A stretch of 64,000 nt of DNA, taken from assembly GCA_903862655.1 (NCBI GenBank), contig CAIOZA010000044.1:1-64000 (forward strand). The letters are read 5' to 3'. The notes beneath the pieces are model-generated. The model was not told where the DNA came from. It made no database searches and was given only the letters and a program-made list of their open reading frames with translations. Below are positions 43,214 to 52,853 of this stretch, one piece after another (the stretch's first letter is position 1; every line of letters starts with the position of its first letter). Origin of the DNA: an uncultured Ignavibacteria bacterium (GTDB lineage Bacteria; Bacteroidota; Ignavibacteria; Kapaibacteriales; UBA2268). A program made the position numbers and the translations under genes.

Positions 43214-44656
43214 ATGAGTAGTTTCAGCACACTGGAAATCGGTAAGAGAGCACTTATAGCTCAAAGATTGGGACTCGATGTTACTAGTAATAATGTTGCT
43301 AATGTAAATACTCCCGGGTTTTCGAGACGGCAGATAGCTTTATCCGAAACAGCACCTACGATGACTCCAAGCGGTTATATGGGAACAGGAACTGTCATGG
43401 ACAAACTTCGCTCATTCAGAGAAGAGTTTTTTGATAAGGAAATTAGGAAGAATATCTCTAGAAATCAGGGTTTTGGTACTGATGGAAAAATCATGAAACA
43501 AATCGAAGGAATAATGAATGAACCAAATGGAACAACAATTGGCAATGCTGTTAGTGATTTTTTCAACTCTTTCGAAGATATTTCAGTAAGACCACAGGAC
43601 ATCTCTCTCAGAAGAAATTTAATTGATAAAGCTAAGACTTTGGTGGATTATTTTCATAACCTGTCGAGTGGTATGAAGGATATGCGTTCTAATATCTTAA
43701 GTGACATGAAAAATAATGTTACAACTGCTAATGGTCTAATCGAACAAATTGCAACATTAAATAATAAAATCGCTGTTTCCAAGTCACAGGGAGGTTCCGA
43801 AGCTACTACACTTATTGATCAGCGTGAGCTGTTGCTTGAAGATTTGTCAACTTTGGCAGACATCAATGTTTCTCAGGGTGAAGGCGGAATGGAAAACGTT
43901 TTCGTCAATGGAATAAATGTTATAACTGGAAAAGATTTCACAAAACTTCAAGTCGTTGAGAAGGCAGATTCCACGACTGGTGAAAAATCGGTCAGTTTGT
44001 ATAATCTCCAGCCGGACGGTACTCCGCTCTATGCTCTCAATCCTCAGTCCGGTGAGATTGCCAGCCAAATGAAGCATTTTAATGTAACTCTTGACGGTGA
44101 AGATTCATCTGGTGGATACTCAATGATGAAAACGCTTGACAACTTCGCTAATTCTTTTGTCCAAAGAGTTAATGCAATCACTGTCACTGGGTTTGGCTTG
44201 AATGATGCTGGACCTCTTCCCCCAGGTAGAAGCTTCTTCACCCCAATTACCGGAACAGCAAATGCAAGTAATATTGAAATTTCATCCGATATTCTGAATA
44301 CACCCGAAAACATCCCTTTATCGGATACTCTGAATGAACCAGGAAATAACAAGATAGCACTGTTAATCTCTGCTCTGTCGCAAGATACTACTTTTGCTTC
44401 CAGTATGACACCATCAGGGTATTATGCTTCAATGGTTGGAAAGCTAGGCACAATAAGTGCTGAGGCTATCAATGGAAGCTCTACAACAACTTTAATTGCT
44501 CAGCAGCTTCAAAATCAAAGAGAGTCGGTCATTGGAGTGAATCTCGATGAGGAAGCTGTAAATCTTATTAAATATCAAAAAGCATTCGAGGCATCATCCA
44601 GAATAGTTAGCACAACGAACGAACTTCTTGGAATAATTGTAAATTTAGGAAGGTAG
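43214..44656 (+). CDS. flgK: Flagellar hook-filament junction protein FlgK
   Basis: 480 residues. The N terminus (LEIGKRALIAQRLGLDVTSN, then NVANVNTPGFSRRQI) and C terminus (VNLDEEAVNLIKYQKAFEAS, then IVSTTNELLGIIVNLGR) are diagnostic of HAP1. The middle domain (about 200-380) is variable, as usual. It joins the hook to FlgL and the filament. It is 7 bases ahead of flgL. Confidence 0.96.
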   Translation: MSSFSTLEIGKRALIAQRLGLDVTSNNVANVNTPGFSRRQIALSETAPTMTPSGYMGTGTVMDKLRSFREEFFDKEIRKNISRNQGFGTDGKIMKQIEGIMNEPNGTTIGNAVSDFFNSFEDISVRPQDISLRRNLIDKAKTLVDYFHNLSSGMKDMRSNILSDMKNNVTTANGLIEQIATLNNKIAVSKSQGGSEATTLIDQRELLLEDLSTLADINVSQGEGGMENVFVNGINVITGKDFTKLQVVEKADSTTGEKSVSLYNLQPDGTPLYALNPQSGEIASQMKHFNVTLDGEDSSGGYSMMKTLDNFANSFVQRVNAITVTGFGLNDAGPLPPGRSFFTPITGTANASNIEISSDILNTPENIPLSDTLNEPGNNKIALLISALSQDTTFASSMTPSGYYASMVGKLGTISAEAINGSSTTTLIAQQLQNQRESVIGVNLDEEAVNLIKYQKAFEASSRIVSTTNELLGIIVNLGR

Positions 44657-44663
44657 AATTTTT

Positions 44664-45656
44664 ATGAGGATTTCTCAGAATTTAATATATACTCCTTATC
44701 AGAATGATCTTCAGACGATTCAATCTGATATTTACAATGAGCAACTAAGGATGGCAACCGGCAAGAATTTGACTTCAACATCTGATGATCCAAATTCTGC
44801 TGTAAAAGTCAAGAATTATAATAATCTGATCAGTAAGAACGAGCAGTATCAGAGTAATATACTCAATACGATTAATGAACTGCAGTCAGCTCACGAATCT
44901 ATTTCCACTGTCTCTGATGATATCTATAATATCCGCAACCTTGCAATTGATGCTACTCAAGCAGGAAGTCAGCAAAGTTTGAACACTTTGTCGAACAATA
45001 TTAAAGGAGTTCTAGAAGATATTATTTCGACAATGAACCGTGATTATAACGGTATATTAGTATTTGGAGGAACAAAGACAACAATTCAGTCAATAAAAAA
45101 TGATTTCCCGACCTCTAAAGGACTTCCTTTTGAAATTATTACGAATCCACCTACAAGCACTAACCCTTCAGGGATGGAAGTTAAATTTTATGGGAACAAC
45201 AAGGAAAGAGTCGTTAATAAAGATTCCTCTGGAACAGAAGTCGTTAACATTACTGCTCAGGAAATATTTGGAACCAATGGTACTAAGATTTTTGATTCGA
45301 TCATTAATTTATACAACCTGATGAAGTACGATGCTAATGGAAATCCACGTACGAGTACTGATCCATTTAAGGGTGATGATCAGAAAAAACTTGATCAATA
45401 TCAGAAGGAAATTACTGATTTTATTGATATAATGAATCAATCTGCATCTGTTGTCGGAACAAAACTCAACAGACTTAACAATCTTTCTGAATCGATGGCT
45501 AACCAAAACACTCAACTCAAAGCCTTCCGTTCAGAATATGATGATACTGATTTTGCCCAAACATCCATGAATCTGTCCAAAGATCAGGCTGTGCTGCAAT
45601 ACTCAATGCAGGTGGGTAGTAAACTTATGAACTTGTCATTATTCAATTTCCTATAA
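44664..45656 (+). CDS. flgL: Flagellar hook-filament junction protein FlgL
   Basis: 330 residues, a flagellin-like protein. The N-terminal coiled coil (IYNEQLRMATGKNLTSTSDD) and C-terminal DDTDFAQTSMNLSKDQAVLQ, then YSMQVGSKLMNLSLFNFL match FlgL. It sits between FlgK and the filament. No flagellin gene follows, so fliC must lie elsewhere. A 95-base gap with a possible sigma-28 site separates it from motA. Confidence 0.94.
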   Translation: MRISQNLIYTPYQNDLQTIQSDIYNEQLRMATGKNLTSTSDDPNSAVKVKNYNNLISKNEQYQSNILNTINELQSAHESISTVSDDIYNIRNLAIDATQAGSQQSLNTLSNNIKGVLEDIISTMNRDYNGILVFGGTKTTIQSIKNDFPTSKGLPFEIITNPPTSTNPSGMEVKFYGNNKERVVNKDSSGTEVVNITAQEIFGTNGTKIFDSIINLYNLMKYDANGNPRTSTDPFKGDDQKKLDQYQKEITDFIDIMNQSASVVGTKLNRLNNLSESMANQNTQLKAFRSEYDDTDFAQTSMNLSKDQAVLQYSMQVGSKLMNLSLFNFL

Positions 45657-45694
45657 TCAAATTTAATAATTTTAAATATGAAAATATCCACCCT

Positions 45695-45721
45695 TCAGTT
45701 AAATATAATCATGTCGATAAA
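45695..45721 (+). promoter_or_regulatory. Possible sigma-28-type promoter of motA
   Basis: GTCGATAA at 45714-45721 matches seven of eight bases of the sigma-28 -10 element. TTCAGTTA, eleven bases upstream, is a weak -35. The motA start is 31 bases on. Confidence 0.3.
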
Positions 45722-45751
45722 GTGAATTGGTATGAGGAACAAAATTAAAGA

Positions 45752-46618
45752 ATGAGAAGCAGTACTTTATTTGGTATAATATTAGGATTTGTCGCAATCT
45801 TCGGAGCTTTCCTGTTAGAAGGAGGTCCGATCAATTCCTTATTGATGTTCCCGGCTATGCTGATTGTATTTGGTGGAACATTAGCAGCTGGTATTGCTGG
45901 GACATCCCTCGAAATTGTTTTAAAAATCCCTAAGCTAATCAAGTACACCATATTCCCTCCAACTTATGACAAGATTGAGATAATTAATCAAATTGTTGGT
46001 TTTGCTACCATTGCTCGCAAGGAAGGTCTACTTTCGATCGAATCGAAGCTTGGTAAAATTAAATATCCATTTCTTAGAAAAATCCTTACTGTGTGTATTG
46101 ATGGTGCTGATCCTGATTCTTTCCAGACTATTGTACAAAATGAATTACACTACATAAACCAGCGTCATAATCAAAACATAAATCTTTTCGTAAAATTAGG
46201 TGGTTACTCGCCTACCATGGGCATTATTGGTACTGTTATGGGCTTAATCGCAACTCTGGCAGCTGCCGGAAGTGACCCAAATGTTCTAATTCAGCACATA
46301 GCTACTGCATTTATAGCAACGATGTGGGGTATATTTATGGCGAACATCGTATGGCTCCCTATTGGCGATAAACTTAAAACATTGCATGATCAAGAAATGC
46401 AGCTCTTCCAGATGATGATTGATGGAGTTCACTCTGTCCAGATCGGAGAAACACCAACAGTCATCCGAACAAAACTAGTAAGTATTTTCCCTCTTTCTGA
46501 ACAGGAAAAAATATTAAAGGAAAATATTATAGTATATAAGCCCAGTCTCGTGAAAGTACCCGGATCCATAGGATTAAAGCCTTCTGCTTTTCCTCAACCG
46601 ACAAAAACAAATATCTGA
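45752..46618 (+). CDS. motA: Flagellar motor stator protein MotA
   Basis: 288 residues with four membrane helices. Signatures: LEGGPINSLLMFPAMLIVFG near the start, the cytoplasmic loop ARKEGLLSIE whose charged residues face FliG in the family, GGYSPTMGIIGTVMGLIATL and AFIATMWGIFMANIVWLPIG (the proline-bearing helices 3 and 4). It forms the proton or sodium channel with MotB. No motB follows; the operon ends here and a repeat island begins. Confidence 0.93.
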   Translation: MRSSTLFGIILGFVAIFGAFLLEGGPINSLLMFPAMLIVFGGTLAAGIAGTSLEIVLKIPKLIKYTIFPPTYDKIEIINQIVGFATIARKEGLLSIESKLGKIKYPFLRKILTVCIDGADPDSFQTIVQNELHYINQRHNQNINLFVKLGGYSPTMGIIGTVMGLIATLAAAGSDPNVLIQHIATAFIATMWGIFMANIVWLPIGDKLKTLHDQEMQLFQMMIDGVHSVQIGETPTVIRTKLVSIFPLSEQEKILKENIIVYKPSLVKVPGSIGLKPSAFPQPTKTNI

Positions 46619-47150
46619 TTCTAATACATCTTTTTTTCATAGGCGGACAAGCAGGGACGCTTGCCCCGCATGTATTGGTTAGCTCAATCATCCTTGATTG
46701 ATCATTGTATACAAGGTTGTCAAACTAAGCTGTGATAAATATTTAATGTCATTCCTGTGCATACAGGAATCTTTTCTCCTTTGTATTGTCACTCTGAACG
46801 AAGTGAAGAGTCCAGATGTATTCTGAATTTTATGTCACCACTACGTGGTTTAATAATCTAGGTGAAACGGTTTTCTATTAATATTCCACACCTACGGTGT
46901 TGAAAGAGTCTGTCATCGTATGTTAGCAACAAGGAATCTCGTCTTTTCATTATCTAAATCATATTCCTGTATCACATTTAAAGTGCAGACAATCAAGGAT
47001 GCTTGTCCTACGAATACATTAAACATCTTTGTTTTTCTGAATATTCTCCAAATAATTTAAAACATATTGTTTAATTTCGAAAAATACAATAAATTGTATC
47101 GAAAAACCATTATCACTATTCAAACATGTTAATTCTAATAATATCTTAAT
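46619..47150. other. Gene-free repeat island between motA and uvrC
   Basis: 532 bases packed with palindromic repeats. They are ACAAGC...GCTTGC (46645-46669), CAATCATCCTTGATTGATCATTG-like (46685-46707), ATTCCTGT-GCAT-ACAGGAAT (46750-46769), a CATTCTGA relative (46788-46815), two CCTACGG-family stems (46828-46851 and 46870-46902) and GACAATCAAGGATGCTTGTC (46988-47007). No ORF of interest. The last 100 bases are AT-rich and probably hold the uvrC promoter. Confidence 0.75.
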
Positions 47151-49025
47151 ATGCCTGTGATAAACGAAAATATAAATGATTATGATGACAATCAAGTACG
47201 GCATTCACTGAATGGCAAGCTCAAGCACCTTCCTACTAATCCGGGTGTTTATCAATTTCTGAATGATGCCGGCAAGATTATTTATGTCGGCAAGGCAATT
47301 AATCTCAGGAATCGTGTAAAGAGTTATTTTCAGCAAAACAGACCTGTCGATGCCAAGACTAAAGCTCTGATGGCTAAGATTGCCGATGTCGAGATAATTG
47401 TAACCGATTCAGAGGCTGAAGCCTTAATTCTGGAAGATACATTAATCAAGAAATTAAAGCCAAGATATAATATTCTTCTTCGAGACGACAAAACTTATCC
47501 GTTTATTCGCGTTACAAACGAGCAATATCCCAGAGTATACATCACAAGAAAGATAATTCGCGATGGTTCCCGTTATTTTGGACCATTCACGGAAGTCTCA
47601 AATCTGAGAAGACTCGTTAAAACCATTAGAACATTATTTTTTCTCAGAAGCTGCGAATTGAATATTTCAACTCAGGCGATAGACAAGAAGAAATTCAAAG
47701 TTTGCCTGGATTATCATATAAAAAAATGCGAAGGTCCTTGCGAGGGGTTGGTTAGTGAAGAGGTTTATAACGATGGAGTGAAATCAGCAATTCAGGTGAT
47801 AATCGGAAAGACTTATGATCTAGAAAAAGGCATTGAAGCAAAGATGAATGAGTTATCCGAATTAATGGAGTTTGAAAAGGCAGCATTGCTACGCAACAAA
47901 CTAACCGTACTGAGAGAGTTTACTACCTCTCAGAAGGTTGTAACAATAGATCTTATTGATCGTGATATTGTAGGTTTGGCTAGAATAGATGAGCTTTCCT
48001 GTGCTGTTATTCTCAAAGTAAGAGATGGAAAGTTGATTGGCAAACGGCAGTTTATCATAAGCAATTCAATCGGAAAATCCGACGAAGAGCTGATCCAAAC
48101 TGTGTTGGAGAAGTGGTATCTGGAGAGTGAAATCGTCCCTAAGGAAATCTTTCTTCCTGCTTTTCCTGAACAGGCTGATTTTATTAATGACTGGTTACGC
48201 CAAAAGCGTGGTAAGTCCCTTGAAATGACAGTTCCTAAGCTAGGCGACAAGAAAAAGCTTGTAACCATGGCTAATATAAATGCTGAATATTTATTAAGGG
48301 ATTATCAAATCGCATTGGTTAAGAAAGAACAGACAGCATCGAGGGCAGTTTTATCTTTGCAGAGAGATTTGAGGTTAGAAAAACCTCCATTAAGAATTGA
48401 ATGCTTTGACAATTCTCACATACAAGGTTCGGACTATGTTTCGTCGCTTGTTGTATTTATTGACGGCAAGCCAAAGAAATCAGATTATCGGAAATTCAAA
48501 ATAAAGTCATTTGTGGGCAATGATGATTTTGCAGCTATGCGAGAGGTTGTGGGCAGACGTTACTCAAGATTGATCGAAGAGAAAGCTTCATTTCCTGATC
48601 TTATCATTATTGATGGAGGCAAAGGTCAGCTCTCTTCTGCTATGGAAGTTCTGACAAAGCTAGGAATAAACAATCAGGTTACAGTAATCGGACTGGCAAA
48701 GCGACTGGAGGAAGTGTTCTTCCCAGGGGAATCTGACGCGGTTTTGTTGCCAAGGACATCCAGTAGTCTCAAGCTAATCCAGCATATAAGGGACGAAGCA
48801 CATAGGTTTGCTATCAATTTTCACAGACAGTTGCGAGAAAAGAGAACATTGCAGACCGAACTCACTAAAATTGATGGAATCGGAGATAAAACAGCTCAGA
48901 ATCTCCTTATTAAATTCGGATCTTTTGAAGGTATCCGAAATGCGAGTAATGAAAGTCTTGTTGCTGAAACCGGTGAAAAGCTTGCAGCTAAGATTATGGA
49001 TTATTTCAATTCAAATGAATTTTAA
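47151..49025 (+). CDS. uvrC: Excinuclease ABC subunit C
   Basis: 624 residues. It makes both incisions in nucleotide excision repair. In order: GIY-YIG nuclease (about 25-105, NPGVYQFLNDAGKIIYVGKA), the Cys-rich stretch (CLDYHIKKCEGPCEG), the UVR motif region (about 205-240), the RNase H-like endonuclease domain (IECFDNSHIQGSDYVSSLVV, then LIIIDGGKGQLSSA) and the C-terminal helix-hairpin-helix pair (LTKIDGIGDKTAQNLLIKFG). Full length. Preceded by a repeat island and followed 34 bases later by a GH13-like gene. Confidence 0.97.
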   Translation: MPVINENINDYDDNQVRHSLNGKLKHLPTNPGVYQFLNDAGKIIYVGKAINLRNRVKSYFQQNRPVDAKTKALMAKIADVEIIVTDSEAEALILEDTLIKKLKPRYNILLRDDKTYPFIRVTNEQYPRVYITRKIIRDGSRYFGPFTEVSNLRRLVKTIRTLFFLRSCELNISTQAIDKKKFKVCLDYHIKKCEGPCEGLVSEEVYNDGVKSAIQVIIGKTYDLEKGIEAKMNELSELMEFEKAALLRNKLTVLREFTTSQKVVTIDLIDRDIVGLARIDELSCAVILKVRDGKLIGKRQFIISNSIGKSDEELIQTVLEKWYLESEIVPKEIFLPAFPEQADFINDWLRQKRGKSLEMTVPKLGDKKKLVTMANINAEYLLRDYQIALVKKEQTASRAVLSLQRDLRLEKPPLRIECFDNSHIQGSDYVSSLVVFIDGKPKKSDYRKFKIKSFVGNDDFAAMREVVGRRYSRLIEEKASFPDLIIIDGGKGQLSSAMEVLTKLGINNQVTVIGLAKRLEEVFFPGESDAVLLPRTSSSLKLIQHIRDEAHRFAINFHRQLREKRTLQTELTKIDGIGDKTAQNLLIKFGSFEGIRNASNESLVAETGEKLAAKIMDYFNSNEF

Positions 49026-49059
49026 TTAGTTTAATATATATATAATATCGGAGGCTTAA

Positions 49060-50994
49060 ATGTCACATCTTACTCAGATCGAAGATCGGCTGAAACAAAT
49101 ATCAGCTCAGAAAGCCTCAATAGAATATCATATACCCGAAATCTGGCTTGATCTCTATTCTCTTCAAACAAAGGATATCATTGTCCAACCGGCACAATAC
49201 TATCTCGATTGTATTACTAAAATCAGACATATAGCCGAGAACCAACCATTGCAACATCCCAAACACAACTGGTCTTATTTCGCTGTGATTTACAATATGA
49301 TGGTTCGCTTGACTACAGCCTACGATCATGATGCAAACGGTATCGTAGCTAAAGATATAAATCTTGACGGGTGGCGCGAGACAGGCACATTCCTTAAATC
49401 AATGTCTATTCTTCCCTATATTCATTCTTTGGGCTGCAATACAGTTTATTGTCTACCTGTCACCGAAATCGGAAAAGAGGGGAATAAGGGAAATTTAGGA
49501 TCACCCTATGCAATTAAAGATCCTTATAAGCTCGATGAACATCTGAATGAGCCTGCTCTGGAGATGAGTGCAGAAGTTCAGTTCGGAGCATTCGTCGAAG
49601 CTGCACATTTACTAGGAATGAAAGTCGTTGTCGAATTCGTTTTCCGCACAGCTAGTGTCGATAGTTCCCTGGCTCTGGATCATCCGGAATGGTTCTACTG
49701 GATTCGGGATAAGATCGAAAATAGAGTTGGTCTTGCCACAAAACAAGATGAGCTTTACGGCCCACCTTTTTTCTCTGCTTCTGATCTGAAGAAGATCAGA
49801 GCAAAGGTTGATAAAAAGAATTATAAAGCATTAATTCCACCCGATAAAATTTACCGGAATCTGTTTACTGACATTCCCAAGAAAGTAGGAGTCTTCGATG
49901 GTCAGATCAGAGGAATTACTAGCGATGGGACTGCCTGTAAAATCCCGAGTGCCTTTGCTGACTGGCCGCCAGATGATTCTCAGCCTGTCTGGAGTGATGT
50001 TACATACCTCAGAATGTACGATCATCCTGATTTTAATTATATAGCTTATAATACAATCAGAATGTACGATACAGTCTTAGCAAACGAAGCTAATTGTGTA
50101 GAACCTCTTTGGTCTTATATCGAAGGAATTATTCCCAGCTATCAGGAGAAGTACGGCATTGATGGCGTTATGGTGGATATGGGACATGCTCTTCCGCCTC
50201 AGCTCCTTCAGAATATCATAAAAAAAGCGAGAGACATCAACCCTGAATTTGCTTTCTGGGAGGAAAATTTTTCTCTCTCTGGTGAATCCAAAAAGAAGGG
50301 ATTCAACGCTGTTCTCGGTTATCTGCCGTTTGATGAGGATAAGCCGGAAAAGGTCAGATCATTGATTGAGATGCTGAGTACATCAGGAAGTCCTGTGCCC
50401 TTCTTCCTAACGCCCGAGACACATAACACAAAACGCGCTGTGACCAGATTAGGAGCAGAAAAATTCTCACAAATGGCATGGGCTTTTAATGCATTTCTTC
50501 CTGGATTAACGTTTATACATTCAGGTTTCGAGCTTTACGAATCTATGCCTGTTAATACCGGATTAGGGTTCGAAAGTGAAGAACTAAAGAACTATCCTGT
50601 CAGTAAACTGCCGCTCTTTTCGGTCAGCAGTCTCAACTGGAATAATGCAACAAATCTGACAGAGTTTATCCGATTTGTTCTGAACCTACGCAATGAAGAC
50701 ATAAAGCCACTAAAGGAGAATTATAAACCAGAAACTATTGTAATTCCAAAATCCTTAAATCCATACATAATTTCCTTTATCCGAAGATTAAGCTATAATC
50801 CTCATGATCTGATTATTGCATTCAACCCCGATTACAACTGGGAAGCCTATACAATGTTCACGTTCGATACAGATTACACTGAGTTTGAATCATATATGAC
50901 GGGTGAAACTTTAGAAATTAAGAACAGAGAGCTGCTAGTTCGATTTGACTTAGGAGGTATCATCATCGGAATGCTTAAAAGAAAACCGGAGTAA
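49060..50994 (+). CDS. Divergent GH13 (alpha-amylase fold) protein
   Basis: 644 residues containing an alpha-amylase (beta/alpha)8 barrel, seen as SILPYIHSLGCNTVYCLPVT, GIDGVMVDMGHALPP and INPEFAFWEENF. The nucleophile Asp373 and acid/base Glu401 or Glu402 are present. Two other residues invariant in active GH13 enzymes look changed: the Arg two before the nucleophile is Met371, and the third carboxylate (normally NHD) reads THN at about 454-456. It may be a non-canonical glycosyltransferase/hydrolase of the GlgE/maltogenic type or have lost activity. A C-terminal beta domain follows. A GGAGG ribosome binding site is present; no signal peptide. Confidence 0.8.
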   Translation: MSHLTQIEDRLKQISAQKASIEYHIPEIWLDLYSLQTKDIIVQPAQYYLDCITKIRHIAENQPLQHPKHNWSYFAVIYNMMVRLTTAYDHDANGIVAKDINLDGWRETGTFLKSMSILPYIHSLGCNTVYCLPVTEIGKEGNKGNLGSPYAIKDPYKLDEHLNEPALEMSAEVQFGAFVEAAHLLGMKVVVEFVFRTASVDSSLALDHPEWFYWIRDKIENRVGLATKQDELYGPPFFSASDLKKIRAKVDKKNYKALIPPDKIYRNLFTDIPKKVGVFDGQIRGITSDGTACKIPSAFADWPPDDSQPVWSDVTYLRMYDHPDFNYIAYNTIRMYDTVLANEANCVEPLWSYIEGIIPSYQEKYGIDGVMVDMGHALPPQLLQNIIKKARDINPEFAFWEENFSLSGESKKKGFNAVLGYLPFDEDKPEKVRSLIEMLSTSGSPVPFFLTPETHNTKRAVTRLGAEKFSQMAWAFNAFLPGLTFIHSGFELYESMPVNTGLGFESEELKNYPVSKLPLFSVSSLNWNNATNLTEFIRFVLNLRNEDIKPLKENYKPETIVIPKSLNPYIISFIRRLSYNPHDLIIAFNPDYNWEAYTMFTFDTDYTEFESYMTGETLEIKNRELLVRFDLGGIIIGMLKRKPE

Positions 50995-51061
50995 GATTGA
51001 CGTAAAGACTAATTTTATTCTTATTTTTGTATAATTTAACAATTCAATTAAGAATAGAATT

Positions 51062-51997
51062 ATGGCAAGAGTTTTAATAACCGGTGGAGCAGGTTTTCTT
51101 GGGTCACATCTTTGCGACAGATTTATAGCTGAGGGCGACGATGTTATTTGTATTGACAATTTCATTACCGGCTCACCCGATAATATAGCCCATTTGATGG
51201 GAAATCAAAAATTTAAGTTCATTCAACACGATGTGACTGAATACACTTTCGTAGCCGGTGATCTGGATTATGTTCTTCACTTTGCTTCACCTGCTTCACC
51301 AATAGATTATCTTCAACTGCCAATCCAAACATTAAAAGTAGGGTCTCTAGGCACTCATAAGACGTTAGGGCTGGCTAAAGAAAAGAAAGCCAGATACCTC
51401 ATAGCCAGCACAAGCGAAGTCTATGGTGATCCTCTTGTGCATCCTCAGGAAGAAAGCTATTGGGGAAATGTTAACCCAATCGGCTCAAGAGGAGTTTATG
51501 ACGAAGCTAAACGTTTCGGCGAGGCTCTAGTTATGGCTTATCACCGCTATCATGGCTTAGAAACAAGAATCGTCAGAATTTTCAATACCTATGGTCCGAA
51601 GATGCGTCTGCACGACGGTAGAGCTATTCCTGAATTTATATCAATGTGCCTCAAAAATCAGCCTGTACCCGTCTTTGGAGACGGCTCGCAAACAAGATCC
51701 GTTTGCTATGTCAGCGATTTGGTGGATGGTATTTACAGACTGCTCCTTTCCGACGAGAGCAATCCTGTGAACATCGGCAATCCTGACGAAATTACAATGC
51801 TTCAGTTAGCAGAAGAGATTATAGAACTTACCGGATCGAAGAGTCAGATTGAGTTCAAGGATCTCCCAGAAGATGATCCTAAGGTACGTCAGCCTCACAT
51901 CACACGAGCAAAGGAAATCTTAGGCTGGGAGCCAAAAGTTCAGCGTCGTGAAGGATTAATCAGGACTATAGAGGATTTCAAGAACAGGATAAAGTAA
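51062..51997 (+). CDS. UDP-glucuronate decarboxylase-like extended SDR
   Basis: 311 residues. Rossmann [14 protein letters not shown] (8-21), catalytic Ser/Thr in STSEVYGDP and the Tyr-Lys pair in YDEAK, plus the UXS-type stretches [30 protein letters not shown] and [20 protein letters not shown]. This subgroup converts UDP-glucuronate to UDP-xylose. Cytosolic; it supplies sugar nucleotides for envelope glycans (inference). It is 67 bases behind the GH13-like gene and ends before a hairpin. Confidence 0.88.
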   Translation: MARVLITGGAGFLGSHLCDRFIAEGDDVICIDNFITGSPDNIAHLMGNQKFKFIQHDVTEYTFVAGDLDYVLHFASPASPIDYLQLPIQTLKVGSLGTHKTLGLAKEKKARYLIASTSEVYGDPLVHPQEESYWGNVNPIGSRGVYDEAKRFGEALVMAYHRYHGLETRIVRIFNTYGPKMRLHDGRAIPEFISMCLKNQPVPVFGDGSQTRSVCYVSDLVDGIYRLLLSDESNPVNIGNPDEITMLQLAEEIIELTGSKSQIEFKDLPEDDPKVRQPHITRAKEILGWEPKVQRREGLIRTIEDFKNRIK

Positions 51998-52023
51998 GCC
52001 TTTTAATTACGAATTTGAGTATT

Positions 52024-52049
52024 CAACCCCATCCTGAAGCATGGGGTTG
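52024..52049. repeat. Hairpin CAACCCCAT/ATGGGGTTG
   Basis: Nine-base arms around CCTGAAGC between convergent genes. No T run follows on either strand, so it is either a weak terminator or another palindromic repeat copy. Confidence 0.5.
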
Positions 52050-52064
52050 ATTGCAGAAATATAT

Positions 52065-52853
52065 TTAATACTTTACAAACTTCCCAACTTTATCTCCAAT
52101 CCTAACAAAATACATACCCGGTGTCAAGCCGGAAACATCTATTCTTACTCCCTCCTCGCTTGCGGGGAGGGCTGGGGTGGGGTTGGGGGTGGTCTGTATT
52201 TCCCCAAGCACATTATAGATGCAGATATCGCTTTGTAAGGGCGACGGACCGTTCGCCCCTACGGATATTTCTATGAAATCTGCAGCTGGATTAGGGTAAA
52301 TTTGAATGTCATCGTTTCTATTATAATTGCCATCTTCAACCCAAACATTATGAGAAAACCAACTTCCAACAAAAGCTAAATCTACACTAGTAGTAGCCTT
52401 TAAGGAATCCACTAGATCAGAAGCTAAAGTGTATTTTGTCATGTCAAAGTCTAAGATAGGTCTATTAATAAAATCAGAATCATATGTCTCAGTCTTATAT
52501 CGTTTAAATTTAATATCTCCGAAAATTTGCCTTAATCTATTAAAACTTTGCTTAACCAAAGGATAAGATACTGAATCAATATCATCAATAGTGACGACAT
52601 CATCAAACGTAATTGGTTTTTTGATAAAAATATAATAATTCAAAACTAATTCATAACCTTTTTGCTTAAAATATTTTCCAAAAGTTGGAGAATTTAAACA
52701 AGAATCAATTTTTACTGAATCAGGATTATTATACTCCCAACCTTCATTTGGAAGTGCCATTTTCAGACAAGAATCAGATACAGCATAGGCTGGAGTGATT
52801 TCAGAAATGAAGATCAATCCAATAATTGAGAATAGTATTAAGGTGCTTTTCAT
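52065..52853 (-). CDS. Secreted protein with T9SS C-terminal sorting domain
   Basis: 262 residues with a signal peptide (LILFSIIGLIFISEITPAYA). The first 175 residues match nothing I recognise. From about residue 185 comes a type A T9SS sorting domain: IQIYPNPAADFIEISVG, ICIYNVLGE, then VRIDVSGLTPGMYFVRIGDK and a final VGKFVKY. Two repeat-like DNA palindromes (52148-52192 and 52239-52258) lie in frame inside this domain and encode NPTPALPASEE and GANGPSPL. The protein should be exported across the outer membrane by the Por system. Confidence 0.8.
   Translation of the reverse strand: MKSTLILFSIIGLIFISEITPAYAVSDSCLKMALPNEGWEYNNPDSVKIDSCLNSPTFGKYFKQKGYELVLNYYIFIKKPITFDDVVTIDDIDSVSYPLVKQSFNRLRQIFGDIKFKRYKTETYDSDFINRPILDFDMTKYTLASDLVDSLKATTSVDLAFVGSWFSHNVWVEDGNYNRNDDIQIYPNPAADFIEISVGANGPSPLQSDICIYNVLGEIQTTPNPTPALPASEEGVRIDVSGLTPGMYFVRIGDKVGKFVKY
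52148..52258. repeat. Two repeat elements inside a T9SS sorting-domain gene
   Basis: A CCCTCCTCGCTTGCGGGGAG type palindrome followed by a GGGTGG-rich tail occupies 52148-52192. GGGCGAC...GTTCGCCC occupies 52239-52258. Both look like the intergenic palindromes of this window, yet the reading frame continues through them. Confidence 0.55.

Noticed and set aside
52041-52238. 65-residue plus-strand ORF over the T9SS gene
   Set aside because: Antisense to a well-supported coding region and composed of repeat sequence.
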